Assembly: GCA_946800325.1 (NCBI GenBank)
Contig: CAMPEJ010000015.1
Location: forward strand, 124,001-188,000
Direction: 5' to 3'
Source: Luzula sylvatica
Taxonomy: Eukaryota > Streptophyta > Magnoliopsida > Poales > Juncaceae
Length of the DNA stretch: 64,000 bases
Of this stretch, positions 40,415 to 52,803 are shown one piece after another; positions within the stretch are counted from its first letter, which is position 1; each line of letters starts with the position of its first letter. Under the pieces are notes generated by a model. It was not told where the DNA came from. It worked only from the letters and a program-made list of their open reading frames with translations, and searched no databases. The translations under genes were made by a program, and so were the position numbers.

Positions 40415-42769
40415 GTTAGTTTTTCGATTCAAAACAATTTGTTTATGCTTTGGGGAGTTCAAATAACGTATTTTTAGATCATTCGAATCGTATCTTTTAC
40501 CACATAACATTTCACCAAAATTTACAAACACTAAGAAAGTTTGTTTTTCGATTCAAAACAATCTGTTTATGCTTTGGGGAGTTCAAATAACGTATTTTGA
40601 GATCATTTGAATCGTATCTTTTACCACATAACATTTCACCAAAATTTACAAACACTAAGAAAGTTTGTTTTTCGATTCAAAACAATTTGTTTATGCTTTG
40701 GGGAGTTCAAATAACGTATTTTGAGATCATTCGAATCGTATCTTTTATCACGTAACATTTCACCAAAATTTACAAACGCTAAGAAAGTTTGTTTTTCGAT
40801 TCAAAACAATCTGTTTATGCTTTGGGGAGTTCAAATAACGTATTTTGAGATCATTTGAATCGTATCTTTACTACATAACATTTCACCAAAATTTACAAAC
40901 GCTGAGAAAGTTTGTTTTTCGATTCAAAACAATCTGTTTATGCTTTGGGTAGTTCAAATAACGTATTTTGAGATCATTTGATTCGTATCTTTTACCACAT
41001 AACATTTCACCAAAATTTACAAACACTAAGAAAGTTTGTTTTTCGATTCAAAACAATCTGTTTATGCTTTGGGGAGTTCAAATAACGTATTTTGAGATCA
41101 TTTGAATCGTATCTTTTACCACATAACATTTTACCAAAATTTACAAACACTAAGAAAGTTTGTTTTTCGATTCAAAACAATCTGTTTATGCTTTGGGGAG
41201 TTCAAATAACGTATTTTGAGATCATTTGAATCGTATATTTTACCACATAACATTTCACCAAAATTTACAAACACTAAGAAAGTTAGTTTTTCGATTCAAA
41301 ACAATTTGTTTATGCTTTGGGGAGTTCAAATAACATATTTGTAGATCATTCGAATCGTATCTTTTACTACATAACATTTCACCAAAATTTACAAACACTA
41401 AGAAAGTTAGTTTTTCGATTCAAAACAATTTGTTTATGCTTTGGGGAGTTCAAATAACGTATTTTTAGATCATTCGAATCGTATCTTTTACCACATAACA
41501 TTTCACCAAAATTTACAAACGCTGAGAAAGTTTGTTTTTCAATTCAAAACAATCTGTTTATGCTTTGGGGAGTTCAAATAACGTATTTTGAGATCATTTG
41601 ATTCGTATCTTTTACCACATAACATTTCACCAAAATTTACAAACATTGAGAAAGTTTGATTTTCGATTCAAAACAATATGTTTAGGCTTTGGGGAGTTCA
41701 AATAACGTATTTTGAGATCATTCGAATCGTATCTTTTACTACATAACATTTCACCAAAATTTATAAACACTGAGAAAGTTTGTTTTTCGATTCAAAACAA
41801 TTTGTTTATGCTTTGGGGAGTTCAAATAACGTATTTTGAGATCATTTGAATCGTATATTTTACCACATAACATTTCACCAAAATTTACAAACACTCAGAA
41901 AGTTTGTTTTTCGATTCAAAACAATTTGTTTATGCTTTGGGGAGTTCAAATAACGTATTTTTAGATCATTCGAATCGTATCTTTTACCACATAACATTTC
42001 ACCAAAATTTACAAACACTAAGAAAGTTTGTTTTTCGATTCAAAACAATCTGTTTATGCTTTGGGGAGTTCAAATAACGTATTTTGAGATCATTTGAATC
42101 GTATCTTTTACCACATAACATTTCACCAAAATTTACAAACACTAAGAAAGTTTGTTTTTCGATTCAAAACAATTTGTTTATGCTTTGGGGAGTTCAAATA
42201 ACGTATTTTTAGATCATTCGAATCGTATCTTTTACCACATAACATTTCACCAAAATTTACAAACACTAAGAAAGTTTGTTTTTCGATTCAAAACAATCTG
42301 TTTATGCTTTGGGGAGTTCAAATAACGTATTTTGAGATCATTTGAATCGTATCTTTTACTACATAACATTTCACCAAAATTTACAAACACTAAGAAAGTT
42401 TGTTTTTCGATTCAAAACAATCTGTTTATGCTTTGGGGAGTTCAAATAACGTATTTTGAGATCATTTGATTCGTATCTTTTACCACATAACATTTCACCA
42501 AAATTTACAAACACTAAGAAAGTTTGTTTTTCGATTCAAAACAATCTGTTTATGCTTTGGGGAGTTCAAATAACGTATTTTGAGATCATTTGAATCGTAT
42601 CTTTTACCACATAACATTTTACCAAAATTTACAAACACTAAGAAAGTTTGTTTTTCGATTCAAAACAATCTGTTTATGCTTTGGGGAGTTCAAATAACGT
42701 ATTTTGAGATCATTTGAATCGTATATTTTACCACATAACATTTCACCAAAATTTACAAACACTCAGAAA
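40415..42769 (+). repeat. 19-monomer tandem duplication, copy A (2355 bp)
   Basis: Nineteen monomers, one of them 1 bp short. Marks include the 'gggtag' monomer, 'gtatatttta' (near 41235), paired 'gttagttttt' class B monomers (41283 and 41407), 'tgtttaggc' (41685), 'tttataaac' and 'actcag'. They recur 2355 bp downstream. The 'ttttatcacg' change (near 40746) is private to this copy. Confidence 0.9.
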
Positions 42770-45120
42770 GTTTGTTTTTCGATTCAAAACAATTTGTTTA
42801 TGCTTTGGGGAGTTCAAATAACGTATTTTTAGATCATTCGAATCGTATCTTTTACCACATAACATTTCACCAAAATTTACAAACACTAAGAAAGTTTGTT
42901 TTTCGATTCAAAACAATCTGTTTATGCTTTGGGGAGTTCAAATAACGTATTTTGAGATCATTTGAATCGTATCTTTTACCACATAACATTTCACCAAAAT
43001 TTACAAACACTAAGAAAGTTTGTTTTTCGATTCAAAACAATTTGTTTATGCTTTGGGGAGTTCAAATAACGTATTTTGAGATCATTCGAATCGTATCTTT
43101 TACCACGTAACATTTCACCAAAATTTACAAACGCTAAGAAAGTTTGTTTTTCGATTCAAAACAATCTGTTTATGCTTTGGGGAGTTCAAATAACGTATTT
43201 TGAGATCATTTGAATTGTATCTTTACTACATAACATTTCACCAAAATTTACAAACGCTGAGAAAGTTTGTTTTTCGATTCAAAACAATCTGTTTATGCTT
43301 TGGGTAGTTCAAATAACGTATTTTGAGATCATTTGATTCGTATCTTTTACCACATAACATTTCACCAAAATTTACAAACACTAAGAAAGTTTGTTTTTCG
43401 ATTCAAAACAATCTGTTTATGCTTTGGGGAGTTCAAATAACGTATTTTGAGATCATTTGAATCGTATCTTTTACCACATAACATTGTACCAAAATTTACA
43501 AACACTAAGAAAGTTTGTTTTTCGATTCAAAACAATCTGTTTATGCTTTGGGGAGTTCAAATAACGTATTTTGAGATCATTTGAATCGTATATTTTACCA
43601 CATAACATTTCACCAAAATTTACAAACACTAAGAAAGTTAGTTTTTCGATTCAAAACAATTTGTTTATGCTTTGGGGAGTTCAAATAACATATTTGTAGA
43701 TCATTCGAATCGTATCTTTTACTACATAACATTTCACCAAAATTTACAAACACTAAGAAAGTTAGTTTTTCGATTCAAAACAATTTGTTTATGCTTTGGG
43801 GAGTTCAAATAACGTATTTTTAGATCATTCGAATCGTATCTTTTACCACATAACATTTCACCAAAATTTACAAACGCTGAGAAAGTTTGTTTTTCGATTC
43901 AAAACAATCTGTTTATGCTTTGGGGAGTTCAAATAACGTATTTTGAGATCATTTGATTCGTATCTTTTACCACATAACATTTCACCAAAATTTACAAACA
44001 TTGAGAAAGTTTGATTTTCGATTCAAAACAATATGTTTAGGCTTTGGGGAGTTCAAATAACGTATTTTGAGATCATTCGAATCGTATCTTTTACTACATA
44101 ACATTTCACCAAAATTTATAAACACTGAGAAAGTTTGTTTTTCGATTCAAAACAATTTGTTTATGCTTTGGGGAGTTCAAATAACGTATTTTGAGATCAT
44201 TTGAATCGTATATTTTACCACATAACATTTCACCAAAATTTACAAACACTCAGAAAGTTTGTTTTTCGATTCAAAACAATTTGTTTATGCTTTGGGGAGT
44301 TCAAATAACGTATTTTTAGATCATTCGAATCGTATCTTTTACCACATAACATTTCACCAAAATTTACAAACACTAAGAAAGTTTGTTTTTCGATTCAAAA
44401 CAATCTGTTTATGCTTTGGGGAGTTCAAATAACGTATTTTGAGATCATTTGAATCGTATCTTTTACCACATAACATTTCACCAAAATTTACAAACACTAA
44501 GAAAGTTTGTTTTTCGATTCAAAACAATTTGTTTATGCTTTGGGGAGTTCCAATAACGTATTTTTAGATCATTCGAATCGTATCTTTTACTAACATTTCA
44601 CCAAAATTTACAAACACTAAGAAAGTTTGTTTTTCGATTCAAAACAATCTGTTTATGCTTTGGGGAGTTCAAATAACGTATTTTGAGATCATTTGAATCG
44701 TATCTTTTACTACATAACATTTCACCAAAATTTACAAACACTAAGAAAGTTTGTTTTTCGATTCAAAACAATCTGTTTATGCTTTGGGGAGTTCAAATAA
44801 CGTATTTTGAGATCATTTGATTCGTATCTTTTACCACATAACATTTCACCAAAATTTACAAACACTAAGAAAGTTTGTTTTTCGATTCAAAACAATCTGT
44901 TTATGCTTTGGGGAGTTCAAATAACGTATTTTGAGATCATTTGAATCGTATCTTTTACCACATAACATTTTACCAAAATTTACAAACACTAAGAAAGTTT
45001 GTTTTTCGATTCAAAACAATCTGTTTATGCTTTGGGGAGTTCAAATAACGTATTTTGAGATCATTTGAATCGTATCTTTTACCACATAACATTTCACCAA
45101 AATTTACAAACACTAAGAAA
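42770..45120 (+). repeat. 19-monomer tandem duplication, copy B
   Basis: Same order as copy A but 4 bp shorter, because of the 120-bp monomer at 44505-44624. Private differences are 'gaattgtatc' (near 43215), 'attgtacc' (near 43485) and 'ttccaataacg' (near 44550). The last monomer has 'gtatctttta' where copy A has 'gtatatttta'. Confidence 0.9.
44505..44624 (+). repeat. 120-bp monomer with a 4-bp deletion
   Basis: 'ttttactaacatttc' replaces 'ttttactacataacatttc', removing 4 bp around p86-p90. It is the largest length change in the window and occurs once, so it arose after the 19-monomer duplication. Confidence 0.92.
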
Positions 45121-48100
45121 GTTTGTTTTTCGATTCAAAACAATTTGTTTATGCTTTGGGGAGTTCAAATAACGTATTTTGAGATCATTCGAATCGTATC
45201 TTTTACCACGTAACATTTCACCAAAATTTACAAACGCTAAGAAAGTTTGTTTTTCGATTCAAAACAATCTGTTTATGCTTTGGGGAGTTCAAATAACGTA
45301 TTTTGAGATCATTTGAATCGTATCTTTACTACATAACATTTCACCAAAATTTACAAACGCTGAGAAAGTTTGTTTTTCGATTCAAAACAATCTGTTTATG
45401 CTTTGGGGAGTTCAAATAACGTATTTTGAGATCATTTGATTCGTATCTTTTGCCACATAACATTTCACCAAAATTTACAAACACTAAGAAAGTTTGTTTT
45501 TCGATTCAAAACAATCTGTTTATGCTTTGGGGAGTTCAAATAACGTATTTTGAGATCATTTGAATCGTATCTTTTACCACATAACATTTTACCAAAATTT
45601 ACAAACACTAAGAAAGTTTGTTTTTCGATTCAAAACAATCTGTTTATGCTTTGGGGAGTTCAAATAACGTATTTTGAGATCATTTGAATCGTATCTTTTA
45701 CCACATAACATTTTACCAAAATTTACAAACACTAAGAAAGTTTGTTTTTCGATTCAAAACAATCTGTTTATGCTTTGGGGAGTTCAAATTACGTATTTTG
45801 AGATCATTTGATTCGTATCTTTTACCACATAACATTTCACCAAAATTTACAAACATTGAGAAAGTTTGATTTTCGATTCAAAACAATCTGTTTATGCTTT
45901 GGGGAGTTCAAATAACGTATTTTGAGATCATTCGAATCGTATCTTTTACTACATAACATTTCACCAAAATTTATAAACACTGAGAAAGTTTGTTTTTCGA
46001 TTCAAAACAATTTGTTTATGCTTTGGGGAGTTCAAATAACGTATTTTGAGATCATTTGAATCGTATATTTTACCACATAACATTTCACCAAAATTTACAA
46101 ACACTAAGAAAGTTTGTTTTTCGATTCAAAACAATTTGTTTATGCTTTGGGGAGTTCAAATAACGTATTTTTAGATCATTCGAATCGTATCTTTTACCAC
46201 ATAACATTTCACCAAAATTTACAAACACTAAGAAAGTTTGTTTTTCGATTCAAAACAATCTGTTTATGCTTTGGGGAGTTCAAATAACTTATTTTGAGAT
46301 CATTTGAATCGTATCTTTTACCACATAACATTTCACCAAAATTTACAAACACTAAGAAAGTTTGTTTTTCGATTCAAAACAATTTGTTTATGCTTTGGGG
46401 AGTTCAAATAACGTATTTTTAGGTCATTCGAATCGTATCTTTTACCACATAACATTTCACCAAAATTTACAAACACTAAGAAAGTATGTTTTTCGATTCA
46501 AAACAATCTGTTTATGCTTTGGGGAGTTCAAATAACGTATTTTGAGATCATTTGAATCGTATCTTTTACTACATAACATTTCACCAAAATTTACAAACAC
46601 TAAGAAAGTTTGTTTTTCGATTCAAAACAATCTGTTTATGCTTTGGTGAGTTCAAATAACGTATTTTGAGATCATTTGAATCGTATCTTTTACCACATAA
46701 CATTTTACCAAAATTTACAAACACTAAGAAAGTTTGTTTTTCGATTCAAAACAATCTGTTTATGCTTTGGGGAGTTCAAATAACGTATTTTGAGATCATT
46801 TGAATCGTATCTTTTACCACATAACATTTCACCAAAATTTACAAACACTAAGAAAGTTTGTTTTTCGATTCAAAACAATTTGTTTATGCTTTGGGTAGTT
46901 CAAATAACGTATTTTGAGATCATTCGAATCGTATCTTTTACCACGTAACATTTCACCAAAATTTACAAACGCTAAGAAAGTTTGTTTTTCGATTCAAAAC
47001 AATCTGTTTATGCTTTGGGGAGTTCAAATAACGTATTTTGAGATCATTTGAATCGTATCTTTACTACATAACATTTCACCAAAATTTACAAACGCTGAGA
47101 AAGTTTGTTTTTCGATTCAAAACAATCTGTTTATGCTTTGGGGAGTTCAAATAACGTATTTTGAGATCATTTGATTCGTATCTTTTACCACATAACATTT
47201 CACCAAAATTTACAAACATTGAGAAAGTTTGATTTTCGATTCAAAACAATATGTTTATGCTTTGGGGAGTTCAAATAACGTATTTTGAGATCATTCGAAT
47301 CGTATCTTTTACTACATAACATTTCACCAAAATTTATAAACACTGAGAAAGTTTGTTTTTCGATTCAAAACAATTTGTTTATGCTTTGGGGAGTTCAAAT
47401 AACGTATTTTGAGATCATTTGAATCGTATATTTTACCACATAACATTTCACCAAAATTTACAAACACTCAGAAAGTTTGTTTTTCGATTCAAAACAATTT
47501 GTTTATGCTTTGGGGAGTTCAAATAACGTATTTTTAGATCATTCGAATCGTATCTTTTACCACATAACATTTCACCAAAATTTACAAACACTAAGAAAGT
47601 TTGTTTTTCGATTCAAAACAATCTGTTTATGCTTTGGGGAGTTCAAATAACGTATTTTGAGATCATTTGAATCGTATCTTTTACCACATAACATTTCACC
47701 AAAATTTACAAACACTAAGAAAGTTTGTTTTTCGATTCAAAACAATTTGTTTATGCTTTGGGGAGTTCAAATAACGTATTTTTAGATCATTCGAATCGTA
47801 TCTTTTACCACATAACATTTCACCAAAATTTACAAACACTAAGAAAGTTTGTTTTTCGATTCAAAACAATCTGTTTATGCTTTGGGGAGTTCAAATAACG
47901 TATTTTGAGATCATTTGAATCGTATCTTTTACTACATAACATTTCACAAAAATTTACAAACACTAAGAAAGTTTGTTTTTCGATTCAAAACAATCTGTTT
48001 ATGCTTTGGGGAGTTCAAATAACGTATTTTGAGATCATTTGATTCGTATCTTTTACCACATAACATTTCATCAAAATTTACAAACACTAAGAAAGTTTGT

Positions 48101-48342
48101 TTTTCGATTCAAAACAATCTGTTTATGCTTTGGGGAGTTCAAATAACGTATTTTGAGATCATTTGAATCGTATCTTTTACCACATAACATTTTACCAAAA
48201 TTTACAAACACTAAGAAAGTTTGTTTTTCGATTCAAAACAATCTGTTTATGCTTTGGGGAGTTCAAATAACGTATTTTGAGATCATTTGAATCGTATCTT
48301 TTACCACATAACATTTCACCAAAATTTACAAACACTAAGAAA
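45121..48342 (+). repeat. Third-family mosaic of 26 monomers
   Basis: Two passages through the theme with 'ccacgtaac', the p84 deletion (near 45326 and 47060), tttgatt, 'acattgag', 'tttataaac' and the B-A-B-A stretch. 'ttttgccac' near 45449 recurs near 48671, 26 monomers less 2 bp later. Single changes include p54 t near 46288, 'aggtc' near 46421, 'gtatgttttt' near 46487 and 'tttggtgag' near 46645. Confidence 0.85.
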
Positions 48343-48961
48343 GTTTGTTTTTCGATTCAAAACAATTTGTTTATGCTTTGGGGAGTTCAAATAACGTATT
48401 TTGAGATCATTCGAATCGTATCTTTTACCACGTAACATTTCACCAAAATTTACAAACGCTAAGAAAGTTTGTTTTTCGATTCAAAACAATCTGTTTATGC
48501 TTTGGGGAGTTCAAATAACGTATTTTGAGATCATTTGAATCGTATCTTTACTACATAACATTTCACCAAAATTTACAAACGCTGAGAAAGTTTGTTTTTC
48601 GATTCAAAACAATCTGTTTATGCTTTGGGGAGTTCAAATAACGTATTTTGAGATCATTTGATTCGTATCTTTTGCCACATAACATTTCACCAAAATTTAC
48701 AAACACTAAGAAAGTTTGTTTTTCGATTCAAAACAATCTGTTTATGCTTTGGGGAGTTCAAATAACGTATTTTGAGATCATTTGAATCGTATCTTTTACC
48801 ACATAACATTTTACCAAAATTTACAAACACTAAGAAAGTTTGTTTTTCGATTCAAAACAATCTGTTTATGCTTTGGGGAGTTCAAATAACGTATTTTGAG
48901 ATCATTTGAATCGTATCTTTTACCACATAACATTTCACCAAAATTTACAAACACTAAGAAA
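48343..48961 (+). repeat. 5-monomer tandem duplication, copy A (619 bp)
   Basis: Order: class B with 'ccacgtaac' and 'acgctaag'; p84 deletion with 'acgctgag'; tttgatt with 'ttttgccac'; tttacc; ttcacc. The series repeats at once, at +619 bp (5 x 124 less the deleted base). Confidence 0.92.
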
Positions 48962-49580
48962 GTTTGTTTTTCGATTCAAAACAATTTGTTTATGCTTTGG
49001 GGAGTTCAAATAACGTATTTTGAGATCATTCGAATCGTATCTTTTACCACGTAACATTTCACCAAAATTTACAAACGCTAAGAAAGTTTGTTTTTCGATT
49101 CAAAACAATCTGTTTATGCTTTGGGGAGTTCAAATAACGTATTTTGAGATCATTTGAATCGTATCTTTACTACATAACATTTCACCAAAATTTACAAACG
49201 CTGAGAAAGTTTGTTTTTCGATTCAAAACAATCTGTTTATGCTTTGGGGAGTTCAAATAACGTATTTTGAGATCATTTGATTCGTATCTTTTGCCACATA
49301 ACATTTCACCAAAATTTACAAACACTAAGAAAGTTTGTTTTTCGATTCAAAACAATCTGTTTATGCTTTGGGGAGTTCAAATAACGTATTTTGAGATCAT
49401 TTGAATCGTATCTTTTACCACATAACATTTTACCAAAATTTACAAACACTAAGAAAGTTTGTTTTTCGATTCAAAACAATCTGTTTATGCTTTGGGGAGT
49501 TCAAATAACGTATTTTGAGATCATTTGAATCGTATCTTTTACCACATAACATTTTACCAAAATTTACAAACACTAAGAAA
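48962..49580 (+). repeat. 5-monomer tandem duplication, copy B (619 bp)
   Basis: Identical order to copy A, except that its last monomer has t instead of c at p99. Its second to fifth monomers also open copy A of the next, 10-monomer duplication. Confidence 0.92.
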
Positions 49581-50324
49581 GTTTGTTTTTCGATTCAAAA
49601 CAATCTGTTTATGCTTTGGGGAGTTCAAATAACGTATTTTGAGATCATTTGAATCGTATCTTTTACCACATAACATTTCACCAAAATTTACAAACACTAA
49701 GAAAGTTTGTTTTTCGATTCAAAACAATTTGTTTATGCTTTGGGGAGTTCAAATAACGTATTTTTAGATCATTCGAATCGTATCTTTTACCACATAACAT
49801 TTCACCAAAATTTACAAACGCTAAGAAAGTTTGTTTTTCGATTCAAAACAATCTGTTTATGCTTTGGGGAGTTCAAATGACGTATTTTGAGATCATTTGA
49901 ATCGTATCTTTTACTACATAACATTTCACCAAAATTTACAAACGCTGAGAAAGTTTGTTTTTCGATTCAAAACAATCTGTTTATGCTTTGGGGAGTTCAA
50001 ATAAGCTATTTTGAGAACATTTGAATCGTATCTTTTACCACATAACATTTCACCAAAATTTACAAACACTGAGAAAGTTTGATTTTCGATTCAAAACAAT
50101 CTGTTTATGCTTTGGGGAGTTCAAATAACGTATTTTGAGATCATTCGAATCGTATCTTTTACTACATAACATTTCACCAAAATTTATAAACACTGAGAAA
50201 GTTTGTTTTTCGATTCAAAACAATCTGTTTATGCTTTGGGGAGTTCAAATAACGTATTTTGAGATCATTGGAATCGTATCTTTTACTACATAACATTTCA
50301 CCAAAATTTACAAACGCTAAGAAA
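49086..50324 (+). repeat. 10-monomer tandem duplication, copy A (1239 bp)
   Basis: From the p84-deletion monomer through 'ttttgccac', two tttacc units, a 'tttttag' class B unit, 'aaatgacg', 'ataagctatt' with 'gagaac' (50001), a 'gtttgatttt' unit and 'tttataaac'. The next copy follows at +1239 bp. Confidence 0.93.
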
Positions 50325-51563
50325 GTTTGTTTTTCGATTCAAAACAATCTGTTTATGCTTTGGGGAGTTCAAATAACGTATTTTGAGATCATTTGAATCG
50401 TATCTTTACTACATAACATTTCACCAAAATTTACAAACGCTGAGAAAGTTTGTTTTTCGATTCAAAACAATCTGTTTATGCTTTGGGGAGTTCAAATAAC
50501 GTATTTTGAGATCATTTGATTCGTATCTTTTGCCACATAACATTTCACCAAAATTTACAAACACTAAGAAAGTTTGTTTTTCGATTCAAAACAATCTGTT
50601 TATGCTTTGGGGAGTTCAAATAACGTATTTTGAGATCATTTGAATCGTATCTTTTACCACATAACATTTTACCAAAATTTACAAACACTAAGAAAGTTTG
50701 TTTTTCGATTCAAAACAATCTGTTTATGCTTTGGGGAGTTCAAATAACGTATTTTGAGATCATTTGAATCGTATCTTTTACCACATAACATTTTACCAAA
50801 ATTTACAAACACTAAGAAAGTTTGTTTTTCGATTCAAAACAATCTGTTTATGCTTTGGGGAGTTCAAATAACGTATTTTGAGATCATTTGAATCGTATCT
50901 TTTACCACATAACATTTCACCAAAATTTACAAACACTAAGAAAGTTTGTTTTTCGATTCAAAACAATTTGTTTATGCTTTGGGGAGTTCAAATAACGTAT
51001 TTTCAGATCATTCGAATCGTATCTTTTACCACATAACATTTCACCAAAATTTACAAACGCTAAGAAAGTTTGTTTTTCGATTCAAAACAATCTGTTTATG
51101 CTTTGGGGAGTTCAAATGACGTATTTTGAGATCATTTGAATCGTATCTTTTACTACATAACATTTCACCAAAATTTACAAACGCTGAGAAAGTTTGTTTT
51201 TCGATTCAAAACAATCTGTTTATGCTTTGGGGAGTTCAAATAAGCTATTTTGAGAACATTTGAATCGTATCTTTTACCACATAACATTTCACCAAAATTT
51301 ACAAACTCTGAGAAAGTTTGATTTTCGATTCAAAACAATCTGTTTATGCTTTGGGGAGTTCAAATAACGTATTTTGAGATCATTCGAATCGTATCTTTTA
51401 CTACATAACATTTCACCAAAATTTATAAACACTGAGAAAGTTTGTTTTTCGATTCAAAACAATCTGTTTATGCTTTGGGGAGTTCAAATAACGTATTTTG
51501 AGATCATTGGAATCGTATCTTTTACTACATAACATTTCACCAAAATTTACAAACACTAAGAAA
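50325..51563 (+). repeat. 10-monomer tandem duplication, copy B (1239 bp)
   Basis: Same order, including the very rare 'ataagctatt' (near 51241). Differences are 'tttcag' near 51003 for 'tttttag', and 'actctgag' near 51305. The monomer before the junction ends in 'acgctaag' although its front half is the ttggaa type, so it looks like the recombinant joint. Confidence 0.93.
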
Positions 51564-52803
51564 GTTTGTTTTTCGATTCAAAACAATCTGTTTATGCTTT
51601 GGGGAGTTCAAATAACTTATTTTGAGATCATTTGAATCGTATCTTTTACCACATAACATTTCACCAAACTTTACAAACACTAAGAAAGTTTGTTTTTCGA
51701 TTCAAAACAATCTGTTTATGCTTTGGGGAGTTCAAATAACTTATTTTGAGATCATTTGAATCGTATCTTTTACCACATAACATTTCACCAAACTTTACAA
51801 ACACTAAGAAAGTTTGTTTTTCGATTCAAAACAATTTGTTTATGCTTTGGCGAGTTCAAATAACGTATTTTGAGATCATTGGAATCGTATCTTTTACCAC
51901 ATAACATTTCACAAAAATTTAGAAACACTAAGAAAGTTTAATTTTCGATTCAAAACAATCTGATTATGCTTTGGGGAGTTCAAATAACGTATTTTGAGAT
52001 CATTCGAATCGTATCTTTTACCACATAACATTTCACCAAAATTTACAAACACTAAGAAAGTTTGTTTTTCGATTCAAAACAATCTGTTTATGCTTTGGGG
52101 AGTACAAATAACGTATTTTGAGATCATTGGAATCGTATCTTTTACTACAAAACATTTCACCAAAATTTACAAATGCTGAGAAAGTTTGTTTTTCGATTCA
52201 AAACAATCTGTTTATGCTTTGGGGAGTTCAAATAACGTATTTTGAGATCATTGGAATCGTATCTTTTACCACATAACATTTCACCAAAATTTACAAACAC
52301 TGAGAAAGTTTGATTTTCGATTCAAAACAATCTGTTTATGCTTTGGGGAGTTCAAATAACGTATTTTGAGATCATTCGATTCGTATCTTTTACCACATAA
52401 CATTTCACCAAAATTTAGAAACACTAAGAAAGTTTGTTTTTCGATTCAAAACAATCTGTTTATGCTTTGGGGAGTTCAAATAACGTATTTTGAGATCATT
52501 GGAATCGTATCTTTTACTACATAACATTTCACCAAAATTTACAAACACTAAGAAAGTTTGTTTTTCGATTCAAAACAATCTGTTTATGCTTTGGGGAGTT
52601 CAAATAACTTATTTTGAGATCATTTGAATCGTATCTTTTACCACATAACATTTCACCAAACTTTACAAACACTAAGAAAGTTTGTTTTTCGATTCAAAAC
52701 AATCTGTTTATGCTTTGGGGAGTTCAAATAACTTATTTTGAGATCATTTGAATCGTATCTTTTACCACATAACATTTCACCAAACTTTACAAACACTAAG
52801 AAA
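51564..52803 (+). repeat. Start of the fourth haplotype family (10 monomers)
   Basis: Introduces pairs of p54 t + 'ccaaact' monomers (51.56-51.8 kb and 52.55-52.8 kb), a 'tttggcgag' monomer with 'ttagaaac', 'ctgattatg' near 51960, 'gagtacaaat' near 52101, 'tacaaaac' near 52146 and 'aatgctgag' near 52171. The pairs are 8 monomers apart. Confidence 0.85.
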
